Assembly: GCF_003473545.1 (NCBI RefSeq)
Contig: NZ_QUCM01000012.1
Span: 1-64,000 of the forward strand
Direction: 5' to 3'
DNA: 64,000 nt
Source: Clostridium sp. AM22-11AC
Lineage (GTDB): Bacteria; Bacillota; Clostridia; Lachnospirales; Lachnospiraceae
Shown here in pieces: positions 1 to 7,408 of the stretch. The notes under the pieces were generated by a model. It was given only the letters and a program-made list of their open reading frames with translations, ran no database searches and was not told the origin of the DNA. Made by a program: the position numbers and the translations under genes. The first letter of the stretch is position 1. The number at the start of each line of letters is the position of its first letter.

Positions 1-419
1 CTTTCCTTGGCTTAAGCCAGGATACCTCTGCCACAGACATGGCTGGAAGCGTATTAGAGGGGGTGGCATTTTCCATCCGACACGGCTTAGAGCTGTTTAA
101 CGCTCCGGCGGTAAAGCTTTCCATCATCGGCGGCGGAGCCAGAGAACTTGCCTGGTGCCAGATCTTAAGCAATGTAATGGGCCTTCCCGTCCACGTCTAC
201 AAAGACCCGGACCTACTGCCCGCACTTGCCATTGCATCAAGCGTTTTCCTGGCCGAAAACATTATCCCGGATTACCAGTCCTTTATCCATGTATTAGAGG
301 AAAAAGGCGGCTGCACCGTACTGGAACCGGACCCGGATGCTGTAAAAGCCTATAAACCTGTTTATGAGAAATATAAGACCATTTATCCTATGATACGTGA
401 GTTTTATCATGAGGTGTAA
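1..419 (+). CDS. FGGY-family carbohydrate kinase (xylulokinase-like), C-terminal part
   Basis: Partial gene; the reading frame (codons from base 3) is open to the left edge of the window, so the true start is outside. The visible ~139 residues are the C-terminal ATPase lobe of an FGGY sugar kinase: a GLSQDTSATD stretch, then VLEGVAFSIRHGLE, then the nucleotide-binding segment IIGGGARELAWCQIL followed by a conserved GLPV and an ALAIASS helix. These kinases phosphorylate xylulose or related sugars in the cytoplasm. The segment fits the xylulokinase branch best, but the substrate cannot be fixed from the C-terminus alone. A strong terminator follows directly, so this is the last gene of its transcript. 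Confidence 0.85.
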   Translation, partial: FLGLSQDTSATDMAGSVLEGVAFSIRHGLELFNAPAVKLSIIGGGARELAWCQILSNVMGLPVHVYKDPDLLPALAIASSVFLAENIIPDYQSFIHVLEEKGGCTVLEPDPDAVKAYKPVYEKYKTIYPMIREFYHEV

Positions 420-425
420 TCAAAC

Positions 426-468
426 CTCCCGGTATATCTTAATTTAGAAGATATGCCGGGAGATTTTT
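426..468 (+). terminator. Rho-independent terminator of the FGGY kinase gene
   Basis: A 15-bp stem (426-440 with 448-462, one G-U pair) around a 7-base loop is followed by a short T run. It starts 7 bases after the kinase stop codon. Confidence 0.85.
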
Positions 469-484
469 AGTCAGTTGCGATTTA

Positions 485-1294
485 CTACATTTTTAAATAT
501 GCGTATTTATCAATCTGTCGATGCAGGATCGTCTGTACACGTTCCCGCACCTCATCTGAATATCCCTTTGCCTGTTCCAACAACTGATCCACATCCCGCT
601 TTGTAAAGAAAAACTTTAAATTGCATCCATACAAGTGTTCCGAAACATCTAACTGCTCATCAAAATCAGTACTCACCGTTTTTGCCCAAACAGTTTCCAT
701 AAGATCAAAAGTATCTTCTCCTAATGGATAATCCAGTATTGTATCCGACAGCAGCCCGCCTCCATTATCAAAGATCGGGCAATATTTAAACATTCCTGCT
801 CCATTCATTAAAACAGCAATATTATGGGTATGTCTGTCCTCATTTAGGAAAATTGCATCGATTGTAAGTAATTTATTCAGATAAATGCCAAATCCTCTTA
901 AACCAGTCATCCGCTCTACCTGTTCTTCCAGAAACCGCAACCTCTGCTCTGCATCATCCATCTTCCAAAGCATTTGGTTCAAACTATTTCCATACATTTT
1001 TTGAAACAACCGCTCCAAAGTTATGATCTGCCAGTCCTCTGATAAAAAAGTACGGCTTTTTACTCCCTGATAGACCTGACGCTTATACTTAATTTCTTCC
1101 AGATCATATCGCACAAACTCTTCTGGTTTTAATGTAGATTTTATCAGTAAATGAGAGATCATATACTCTGCCAACCCTTCATATCCAGTATAATCCGCTT
1201 TATACCAAATTCCTGCATTTTCCCATTTCAACTGATTTCCTTTTGAGGACTGACGGTCCTGCATTCGTTCATTTTGTTCAAATAACTCAATCAT
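485..1294 (-). CDS. HipA-like protein kinase (toxin-type), short form
   Basis: Cytoplasmic kinase of the HipA/CtkA fold, 269 residues. Visible motifs are KGNQLKWENAG with WYKAD in the N-lobe (nucleotide binding), the catalytic LNEDRHTHNIAVL (D-R-H-x-x-N) and the metal-binding FDNGGG. HipA-family kinases phosphorylate tRNA synthetases or other translation factors, and are held in check by an HTH antitoxin. The start chosen at 1294 has AGGAGGA six bases upstream; the longer open frame to 1327 would overlap the preceding gene and lacks a ribosome site. It begins 11 bases after the HTH gene, in the same operon. It is shorter than classical HipA (~440 residues) and lacks the N-terminal subdomain, which appears to be carried by the neighbour instead. 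Target and toxicity are unknown. Confidence 0.78.
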   Translation of the reverse strand: MIELFEQNERMQDRQSSKGNQLKWENAGIWYKADYTGYEGLAEYMISHLLIKSTLKPEEFVRYDLEEIKYKRQVYQGVKSRTFLSEDWQIITLERLFQKMYGNSLNQMLWKMDDAEQRLRFLEEQVERMTGLRGFGIYLNKLLTIDAIFLNEDRHTHNIAVLMNGAGMFKYCPIFDNGGGLLSDTILDYPLGEDTFDLMETVWAKTVSTDFDEQLDVSEHLYGCNLKFFFTKRDVDQLLEQAKGYSDEVRERVQTILHRQIDKYAYLKM

Positions 1295-1305
1295 CGCCAT
1301 TCCTC

Positions 1306-1854
1306 CTATCGCTCGATCCTGATCCAAAAATCGTCCTCTGCCATTCTTCCCTCTGTTTTCTGAATGATCAGGTATGGATCATAAAATGGGATTCCAAGAT
1401 CTCTTAACACCAGTTTCATCTTATCTCTCGTTCTAGGGAAGCATCTTGATTCCAAAAATTCATTATAATCCTCAATGGTTGGATTTTCCTTGATCCCAAA
1501 TGCCCTAAACTGGATATTATCTACATAATTACGAATGTGAACAATTTTTTGCATTTCATCCACATCAATCAGGGTACATGGCGTATCCTTATACATGTAC
1601 CATATACGAACCGGCAGTTCTCTGGGTGGGATCATAAGTGTCTGTATATATTCCGCATCCCGGTCCAATAACTTCATCAAAAGCGCCATAGGACCTTTCG
1701 TAACAGTCCCTTCACGCTCCAGACGTTCCACAGTCGGCTTGGAGCAACCCAACAGTCCCGCAAAATCTCTCTGGGTCAAGCCTAATTTTTTGCGCAGCAT
1801 TTTTACCTCTTCTGCGCTCACTGTTTCTTTTATTGCAAACTTTTTTTCATCCAT
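1306..1854 (-). CDS. XRE-family HTH regulator with HipA-N-subdomain-like C-terminus (antitoxin candidate)
   Basis: 182 residues. Residues ~15-50 form an XRE-type helix-turn-helix (KLGLTQRDFAGLLGCSKPTVERLE). The remaining ~110 residues (from about PVRIWYMYKDTP, with FLESRCFPRTRDK and AEDDFWIRIE) resemble the N-terminal subdomain that precedes the kinase core in many Firmicute HipA-like proteins; this resemblance is from memory of the family, not a search. The start at 1854 is set by GAGAAGG a few bases upstream; an in-frame ATG at 1929 lacks a ribosome site. It is first in a two-gene operon with the HipA-like kinase. Two inverted repeats upstream are probable autoregulatory operators. By analogy to HipBST it could combine the roles of HipB (DNA binding) and HipS (kinase inhibition). 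Confidence 0.75.
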   Translation of the reverse strand: MDEKKFAIKETVSAEEVKMLRKKLGLTQRDFAGLLGCSKPTVERLEREGTVTKGPMALLMKLLDRDAEYIQTLMIPPRELPVRIWYMYKDTPCTLIDVDEMQKIVHIRNYVDNIQFRAFGIKENPTIEDYNEFLESRCFPRTRDKMKLVLRDLGIPFYDPYLIIQKTEGRMAEDDFWIRIER

Positions 1855-1888
1855 ATTCGCCCTTCTCCACACCTTTATCTCTATTTTT

Positions 1889-1916
1889 ATTATAGTATTA
1901 TTTTTCCTTGTTTCAA
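1889..1916 (-). promoter_or_regulatory. Promoter of the HTH-HipA operon
   Basis: On the minus strand a TTGAAA -35 and a TATAAT -10 are separated by 16 bases, about 35 bases before the HTH start codon. Confidence 0.6.
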
Positions 1917-1920
1917 TAAA

Positions 1921-1939
1921 AATAATCATTTTGATGATT
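1921..1939. promoter_or_regulatory. Inverted-repeat operator 1 (near -35 of the HTH-HipA promoter)
   Basis: AATAATCA-TTT-TGATGATT is an 8-3-8 inverted repeat with one mismatch, lying just upstream of the -35 element. It shares the ATCA/TGAT core with operator 2. Confidence 0.55.
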
Positions 1940-1954
1940 TTTTATTGGTATTTT

Positions 1955-1971
1955 GTCATCAATATGATGAC
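1955..1971. promoter_or_regulatory. Inverted-repeat operator 2 of the HTH-HipA operon
   Basis: GTCATCA-ATA-TGATGAC is a perfect 7-3-7 inverted repeat. Its centre is 33 bp (about three helical turns) from the centre of operator 1, as expected for cooperative binding by an XRE dimer. Confidence 0.6.
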
Positions 1972-2060
1972 TTTTAATTTTGTAATACGGGATTATACCA
2001 TTTTTAAGCTTATGTTCAAACTTCCTTCACAATTATTCTATATTGTGATTTAATAGCCAC

Positions 2061-2113
2061 TGAACGAACCGCCTGCAAAAGCAGGCAGTGGAACGCGTAA
2101 GCACGGGGTTCGT
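2061..2113 (+). other. Structured leader with hairpin repeat, copy 1
   Basis: A GCCTGC-AAAA-GCAGGC hairpin (2069-2084) is nested between ACGAACC (2061) and GGTTCGT (2107-2113), which can also pair. The hairpin with its flanks recurs at 19749-19773. It lies just upstream of the VTT-domain gene and its ribosome site. Confidence 0.4.
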
Positions 2114-2138
2114 GGGTAATACAAAGGAGGTCTTAACA

Positions 2139-2714
2139 GTGAAAGCATCTGTTTTATATAAATGGCTGACTTACAGCGCTATTGCCATCAGCATCCTTTT
2201 GTGTCTGTTTATGCTCCAGGCAGGGCTTAAAGGCAATTTCCGGTCTGTTGATGCATTTCAGGCTTACATACGTGGGTTTGGGCTGTTTGCGCCTTTTGTG
2301 TTTGTGTTTATACAGGCGTTTCAGGTAGTTGTGCCGGTGCTGCCGGGATTTATCGGCTGCGTAGCCGGTGCTTTGCTTTTTGGCAGTGTATGCGGATTTG
2401 TTTATAATTATGTGGGGATCTGCGCCGGCTCGATCATCGCATTTTTCCTTGCAAAACATTTTGGTATCCCCCTGGTGCAGGCCATGTTTCCATCCAAAAA
2501 ATATAATGTATGGACAGAGCGGATCAAGAGAGCCAGAAGCTATGATGTGCTTTTCGCTCTTTCCATTCTTTTGCCATTGGCACCGGATGACTACTTATGC
2601 TACTTTTCCGGCCTTATTAATATGTCAGTGAAGAAATTTGTCCTTATCATCCTTCTGGCAAAACCATGGTGTATCCTGTTTTACAGTTTCGGCACAGGAA
2701 TGCTCATACAATAA
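2139..2714 (+). CDS. TVP38/TMEM64 (VTT/DedA-like) family membrane protein
   Basis: 191 residues with five or six hydrophobic segments. The central VTT/SNARE-associated region is recognisable: an FIQAFQVVVPVLPG re-entrant-like segment, then GALLFGSVCGFVYNYVG, GSIIAFFLAKHFG, and a C-terminal LLPLAPDDYLCYFSGL. Family members act in lipid scrambling or undecaprenyl-phosphate recycling; the substrate here is not known. A GTG start at 2139 is chosen because AAAGGAGG lies eight bases upstream; an in-frame GTG at 2088 lies inside the structured leader and has no ribosome site. It appears monocistronic, facing away from the HipA operon. Confidence 0.75.
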   Translation: MKASVLYKWLTYSAIAISILLCLFMLQAGLKGNFRSVDAFQAYIRGFGLFAPFVFVFIQAFQVVVPVLPGFIGCVAGALLFGSVCGFVYNYVGICAGSIIAFFLAKHFGIPLVQAMFPSKKYNVWTERIKRARSYDVLFALSILLPLAPDDYLCYFSGLINMSVKKFVLIILLAKPWCILFYSFGTGMLIQ

Positions 2715-2865
2715 ATATTGATTATGATAACAACACATTACTTACATAATGATTCTTAAGAGAAATGTCATTTGATTTTCAGGCATAGATAGGATACAAT
2801 CGAAGATATCCCAAAAATTGGGGATAATTGTAAATAAAACACTTAGATAAGGATCCTATTTTAAC

Positions 2866-3504
2866 ATGCTTGGAAGAACACATTTTTTCATTGGTATATC
2901 TGCTGCTTTGGCAGTGATGCAGCCCTCCTCCATGCCTACTTTAGTAGCTGGTGCGGGGGCTGCTGCTATTGGCGGCATGATCAGCGATATCGACTCCGGA
3001 ACCTCTCAGGCCCACAGAGAGGCTGACAAGATCATGACAGCAGCCATTGCTGTTACCGCCATCGTCATTTTGGCAGATTATAAATTTCATGTGGGCATTT
3101 ATGAACGCCTGATGCGAAACAGCAGTATTGCCAGACTTCTCACCGGCGCCATGGCATTTATCATCATCTGCACCTACGGCTCGTCGCAGCCCCACCGCTC
3201 CTTTATGCATTCCTTTTTATCCCTGTTCATGCTCACGGCATGCATAGATGTGATCTACCCGGATGCCGCCCCTTATTTTGCCGTTGCCTACGCTTCCCAT
3301 CTGGCACTGGATCTGTTAAATTACAGGCGTCTGCGACTGATCTGGCCTATGAAGCGTGGCTTTTCCCTGGGGTTCTGTTCTTCCCAAGGGCTCATCAACC
3401 ACCTGCTCATGTCCGCCGGAATGGTCTGTGTCGTCCTGGAACTGGTCACTTCTATCCCCGCAAGACGGCTGGCAGAGCGGATTTTTTCTTTTTTACCTTT
3501 TTGA
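2866..3504 (+). CDS. YdjM/DUF457-type membrane-bound metal-dependent hydrolase
   Basis: 212 residues with several membrane segments. It carries the family signature: TH near the N-terminus (GRTHFFIG), an acidic ISDIDS followed by SQAHREAD, then QPHRSFMHS, SHLALDLLNY and a WPMKRGFSLG end. The spaced His and Asp residues suggest metal binding at the membrane. The E. coli homologue YdjM is LexA-regulated, but no clear LexA site was seen here. The ribosome site is weak (AAGGA, about 13 bases upstream). The gene is between two same-strand genes with long AT-rich gaps, so it is probably expressed alone. Biochemical function is not established for the family. Confidence 0.75.
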   Translation: MLGRTHFFIGISAALAVMQPSSMPTLVAGAGAAAIGGMISDIDSGTSQAHREADKIMTAAIAVTAIVILADYKFHVGIYERLMRNSSIARLLTGAMAFIIICTYGSSQPHRSFMHSFLSLFMLTACIDVIYPDAAPYFAVAYASHLALDLLNYRRLRLIWPMKRGFSLGFCSSQGLINHLLMSAGMVCVVLELVTSIPARRLAERIFSFLPF

Positions 3505-3570
3505 ATAATGATTTTTAATTAGTATTACTTATATATCATACGTCATTTTTCACAAAAATTAATTATACTA

Positions 3571-3598
3571 TTGATTTTTGAAAATTTTTACGTATATT
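3571..3598 (+). promoter_or_regulatory. Putative purC promoter
   Basis: TTGATT and TATATT are separated by 16 bases in an AT-rich gap, about 60 bases before the purC start. No purine riboswitch was recognised. Confidence 0.4.
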
Positions 3599-3659
3599 CT
3601 ATAGGTAGATAACAAAAAAATCCCATTTAATTAAAATTCAAACATTGTGAGGTAGAAAG

Positions 3660-4520
3660 ATGAAGCCAGTTAAAGAAGGAAAAGTACGTGAGATCTATGA
3701 CAACGGCGATAGCCTGATCATGGTCGCTACCGACCGCATCAGCTGCTTTGATGTGATTCTCCATAATACTGTTACCAAGAAAGGTACGGTTCTGACCCAG
3801 ATGTCTAAATTCTGGTTTGACTACACAAAGGACATTCTTCCAAACCACATGATCTCTACTGACGTAAAAGATATGCCTGAATTTTTCCAGACTCCTGAAT
3901 ACGAAGGCAAGAGCATGATGTGCCGCAAGCTGAACATGCTTCCTCTGGAGTGCATCGTCCGCGGTTATATCACAGGAAGCGGCTGGAAGAGCTACAAGGA
4001 AAACGGTACTGTATGCGGCATCAAGCTTCCTGAAGGCTTAAAGGAATCTGATAAACTGCCTGAACCGATCTTCACACCTTCTACCAAGGCTGAGATCGGT
4101 GATCACGATGAAAATATCTCCTACGAGCAGAGCATTGACCACCTGGAGAAACACTTCCCGGGAAAGGGAAAAGAATACGCTACCAAACTGCGCGACTACA
4201 CCATCGCTCTTTACAAGAAATGTGCTGACTACGCTTTAAGTAAGGGCATCATCATTGCTGATACCAAGTTTGAGTTTGGTCTGGATGAAGAAGGAAATAT
4301 CGTTTTAGGCGATGAAATGCTTACTCCTGACAGCTCCCGTTTCTGGCCGGCAGAAGGCTACGAACCAGGTCATTCCCAGCCATCCTTTGACAAGCAGTTT
4401 GCCCGCGACTGGCTGACTTCCCATCCGGGAAATGACTGGACACTGCCGGAAGAGATCGTTCAGAAGACCATTGATAAATATCTGCAGAGCTACAAGATGC
4501 TGACTGGCAAAGAATTATAA
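3660..4520 (+). CDS. purC: Phosphoribosylaminoimidazole-succinocarboxamide synthase (SAICAR synthetase)
   Basis: 286-residue cytoplasmic enzyme of de novo purine synthesis that joins aspartate to CAIR with ATP. Visible family segments are [20 protein letters not shown] at the N-terminus, [19 protein letters not shown], the [12 protein letters not shown] region, and [22 protein letters not shown] with TPDSSRFW. The length is that of the longer SAICAR synthetase form rather than the ~235-residue E. coli form. GAGG lies eight bases upstream of the ATG. It stands alone: no other pur genes are adjacent, and a terminator follows. Confidence 0.95.
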   Translation: MKPVKEGKVREIYDNGDSLIMVATDRISCFDVILHNTVTKKGTVLTQMSKFWFDYTKDILPNHMISTDVKDMPEFFQTPEYEGKSMMCRKLNMLPLECIVRGYITGSGWKSYKENGTVCGIKLPEGLKESDKLPEPIFTPSTKAEIGDHDENISYEQSIDHLEKHFPGKGKEYATKLRDYTIALYKKCADYALSKGIIIADTKFEFGLDEEGNIVLGDEMLTPDSSRFWPAEGYEPGHSQPSFDKQFARDWLTSHPGNDWTLPEEIVQKTIDKYLQSYKMLTGKEL

Positions 4521-4538
4521 AAACAAAAGCCCCCATAA

Positions 4539-4611
4539 CAGAACGCCTGGTTTTCCTATTCTCCAAAGTTTCCTCCTTGGAACTATTATAGGAACGCCAG
4601 GCGTTCTTTTT
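4539..4611 (+). terminator. Terminator between purC and the convergent HNH operon
   Basis: GAACGCCTGG (4541) pairs with CCAGGCGTTC (4597-4606), enclosing two smaller nested stems, and is followed by a T run. An A run on the other side could also serve the converging minus-strand operon. Confidence 0.8.
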
Positions 4612-4640
4612 ATTGGTTATCATGATGATCAAAATAGATC

Positions 4641-5726
4641 CTATTTTTTCAGTTCCTCATAAAAAGCTTTAAGCTGTTTATTTGCGATCCATTTCATATA
4701 CTCCCCTTCCAGGTATCTTCCCGGCTGCCAGTTCTGGATGATCTGGTTCCTCTTTATATCTTCTTCCAGGTATTCTTTCAGTTTCTCCAGGCTCATTTCC
4801 CCATCCCCATATTTTTCCTGATACCGCTGATAAAGGGACATATAATAACATTCCAGCTGTCCGCTCCAGCGCTCCTCCAGGGCAAATAAGCGGTCAAATT
4901 CCCGGATCTTCTCTTTCGTCTCCGGCACAGTATCTCCCTTTGGAAGCATTTTTACCACTTCGCTGTCCTTATCCCCGGGATTTTCAAATTTCAGCTGCAC
5001 GGCATCTTTTACTGTATCCAAATACGGCAGAAAGATCCGTCCAATATCCCTTGTTTTTCCCTTTAACGGGCTTTTCGTACCCTTAAAACGGGTATTGCAG
5101 GTGGTACAGCAAAAATACAGATTATAGGGATGGAGACTTAAGCAGGGATACTTGGATTTTGGAAAATAATGTTCCACATCCTCGTCTGTTTCCCCATTCG
5201 TTACCGGCTGTAAGCACACAGGACAGATCCTGCGGATCTTTTCATTCTTTCCCTTAAAATAGTCCTTTGCCAGCTCTTTCCTGCTGTAAAAAGGCCGTGA
5301 CATCCCTTCTAAACGAAAATGGGTGGTACACAGGACCACATCATAAAAATACCCGAAAAAATCCCGGAGTATCTTCTGAGCCGCTTCAGGAAGCTGGTCA
5401 CTTTCCAGGTTGAATTTTCCCTTTTCCCAGGCCTTTTTGTCCATGAATTCCATATCATGTTTCACTGCTTCGTAAATTTCTTCCCGCTTTTCCTGGTCCA
5501 TGCGAAAGAGCCGGTCCACAGCACGGCGCATATTCTTTCCATTATCTGTATCACGCTCATACAACCGGTAAAACCAGGTGCCGTTCTCCGGTGAAAAGTC
5601 CAGCCAGTCCTCTTTTTGAAACACATTTCCCGGCTGGTTTTTCGCAAACTCAAAAACGGATAAAAGAAAATGGCTGATCTCCATCAGATCCTGTTCCTGT
5701 TCTCCTACGTCCATATTCCAAAACAT
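4641..5726 (-). CDS. HNH endonuclease domain protein (PtuB-like), effector candidate
   Basis: 361 residues, predicted cytoplasmic nuclease. The HNH core lies at residues ~168-212: CPVC zinc knuckle, DVEHYFPK with the general-base His 186, an Asn at ~202, and a second CCTTCN knuckle. The N-terminal ~160 residues are helical and charged; the C-terminal ~140 residues look like a partner-binding helical tail. GAGGTGAC before the start supports 5726. It is the last of four genes and starts 30 bases after the ATPase gene. An ABC ATPase followed by an HNH protein is the arrangement of Septu (PtuA-PtuB) and of retron-associated effectors, in which the HNH protein cuts nucleic acid. Here two type I restriction-like genes precede the pair. 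Confidence 0.82.
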   Translation of the reverse strand: MFWNMDVGEQEQDLMEISHFLLSVFEFAKNQPGNVFQKEDWLDFSPENGTWFYRLYERDTDNGKNMRRAVDRLFRMDQEKREEIYEAVKHDMEFMDKKAWEKGKFNLESDQLPEAAQKILRDFFGYFYDVVLCTTHFRLEGMSRPFYSRKELAKDYFKGKNEKIRRICPVCLQPVTNGETDEDVEHYFPKSKYPCLSLHPYNLYFCCTTCNTRFKGTKSPLKGKTRDIGRIFLPYLDTVKDAVQLKFENPGDKDSEVVKMLPKGDTVPETKEKIREFDRLFALEERWSGQLECYYMSLYQRYQEKYGDGEMSLEKLKEYLEEDIKRNQIIQNWQPGRYLEGEYMKWIANKQLKAFYEELKK

Positions 5727-5756
5727 CTTCTGTCACCTCTTTCGTTCCAAAAGTAC

Positions 5757-7400
5757 CTAACCTTTTATCCTGTCATTTTTCTCTAACAAGGCATACAGCT
5801 GTTCCTGCAGGCGAAATCTCTGGTAACCGGGACCGATCTTTGAAATAGCCTGGGCCAGCTGTTCCGGATCCGTTTCTGCCATTAGTTCTTTAATCGTGTC
5901 CGATGCGAAACCACCAATAGAAGAAGCCTTAAACACCTGCTTTGAAATGCTGTCGCGGCCTGCTGCAAAGGTGGAGATCTCCAGCTCTTTTACTTCTGTC
6001 CTGGAACCTGTAGGATTTTCAAACAAATGGATCTGCGACCGCATGGCATCTGTTAAGATCAGGTCTGAATGTGTGGCTACCAGAAACTCATTTCCGCTGG
6101 TCCCATCCATACTGCACATGGCATATACAAAGCGGACAAAATCCCGGCTCCAGTCATCATTAAAATGCACATCCGGCTCATCATAAAGGAACAATGTATT
6201 TTCCCCACAGTGATTTTGTGCCATAAGGATCAGGCCGATCCGGGCCAGCCACATTAACTCACCGTCGCTTAAGTCCTCCATTTCATATAAGCCACGTTCA
6301 TCCCCGTTACGGTAGGAAAAATGGATCTCCCGGATCACACCTTCCCTCCAGGCAGTAAGGAGGGTTGAGATAAGAGCAAATGGGTTTCCGTCAAAGTAGC
6401 GCTGAAGCATGGGATGATAAAATACTTTCTCCCCTTCTGCTTCCCAGGACTCAAACAGGAATACAGCTGCCGTTTCACCGGCAAGGCTTCCGTCCTCTTC
6501 CAGCCGGTCTGTAGAAGTCCGGTGGATCACACAGTTGCTTAAGGCTTTTCCCTTTACATCCTGGCTTAAAAGCCGCCGCAAAATACTCATCTGGGGCCGG
6601 TCTGCTGCCTCTTCCAGCCTGGTATCATCAATACGAAGGGAAAATGCCGCAGGGATCAGACGGATGTTTAACCGTTTCAGAAGTTTTTTCCGGAGTGTGG
6701 CATATCGCAGAGCCTTTTCACTGATACGGTCATCCTGCATATCAAAAGGCATCACTGCAAACAATGCAGGTAAGATAAATTTAGATGTAACCGCATCCAG
6801 AAACAGCACTCGCGGATTTACATCTAACCGCTCATAAAAGGATAATATCTCTTCTGCCGCCTCCCCTCTTGCAACACTGCTTTCTCCCGGGTGTTCCTCT
6901 TTTCCAGATACCGGACCTTCTCCATTTTCAACATCCATAGCCAGAGACAGATCATACAGATCACTGGCAAGAGAAGCCCTTGGGGAACGGATCAGGATAT
7001 CTTCCATAGAGCTGTTGGCTCCGGAGCAATACGAAATGATCCGGTCCGGCAGATACTCATCCGGTATGGAATATAGCTGCTGGGTTTTCCCATTTTTTTC
7101 CAGTTCTACATATAATTTTCTCCGCCGCCCGGAAGCATCGCAAAAGCCCTTTTTCTGGGGCTTTACATAAATTCCTGTCCCATCCGGCATCCGGTATTTT
7201 AACTCAAAGATAAATCCCGGCAGTTCATTTTGCATGATACGGGTAAAAATAAGCCCCACAGCCTCCAACACACTGGACTTTCCGGAGCCATTACAGCCGA
7301 TGAGGAAATCCACAGGCACAACCCCTGTCTGTTCCTTAAACTGCAGCTTCAGGCGTTTCAATCCTTTGTAACCATCTATGTATAAGTATTCCAGTTTCAT
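5757..7400 (-). CDS. SMC/RecF-like ABC ATPase (PtuA-like) of the four-gene operon
   Basis: 547 residues. The N-terminus (LEYLYIDGYKGLKRL) and Walker A GCNGSGKS (residues 35-42) are typical of OLD/RecF/PtuA-type ATPases. The C-terminal half carries the ABC signature DLSDGELM (~377-384), Walker B LFLYDEPDVHFN (~403-414) and an H-loop VATHSD (~441-446), so the ATPase looks complete. No TOPRIM or nuclease motif was seen in it, so cutting would be left to the HNH partner. The start lies eight bases after the specificity gene; GGGAGG overlaps that gene's end. In Septu, PtuA binds PtuB and is thought to sense and gate nuclease activity through nucleotide binding; that role is inferred here. Confidence 0.82.
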   Translation of the reverse strand: MKLEYLYIDGYKGLKRLKLQFKEQTGVVPVDFLIGCNGSGKSSVLEAVGLIFTRIMQNELPGFIFELKYRMPDGTGIYVKPQKKGFCDASGRRRKLYVELEKNGKTQQLYSIPDEYLPDRIISYCSGANSSMEDILIRSPRASLASDLYDLSLAMDVENGEGPVSGKEEHPGESSVARGEAAEEILSFYERLDVNPRVLFLDAVTSKFILPALFAVMPFDMQDDRISEKALRYATLRKKLLKRLNIRLIPAAFSLRIDDTRLEEAADRPQMSILRRLLSQDVKGKALSNCVIHRTSTDRLEEDGSLAGETAAVFLFESWEAEGEKVFYHPMLQRYFDGNPFALISTLLTAWREGVIREIHFSYRNGDERGLYEMEDLSDGELMWLARIGLILMAQNHCGENTLFLYDEPDVHFNDDWSRDFVRFVYAMCSMDGTSGNEFLVATHSDLILTDAMRSQIHLFENPTGSRTEVKELEISTFAAGRDSISKQVFKASSIGGFASDTIKELMAETDPEQLAQAISKIGPGYQRFRLQEQLYALLEKNDRIKG

Positions 7401-7408
7401 GTTTTATC

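Noticed and set aside
1595..2053. 152-codon plus-strand frame over the HTH gene and its promoter
   Set aside because: It overlaps the well-supported HTH regulator and its operators and has no recognisable domain.
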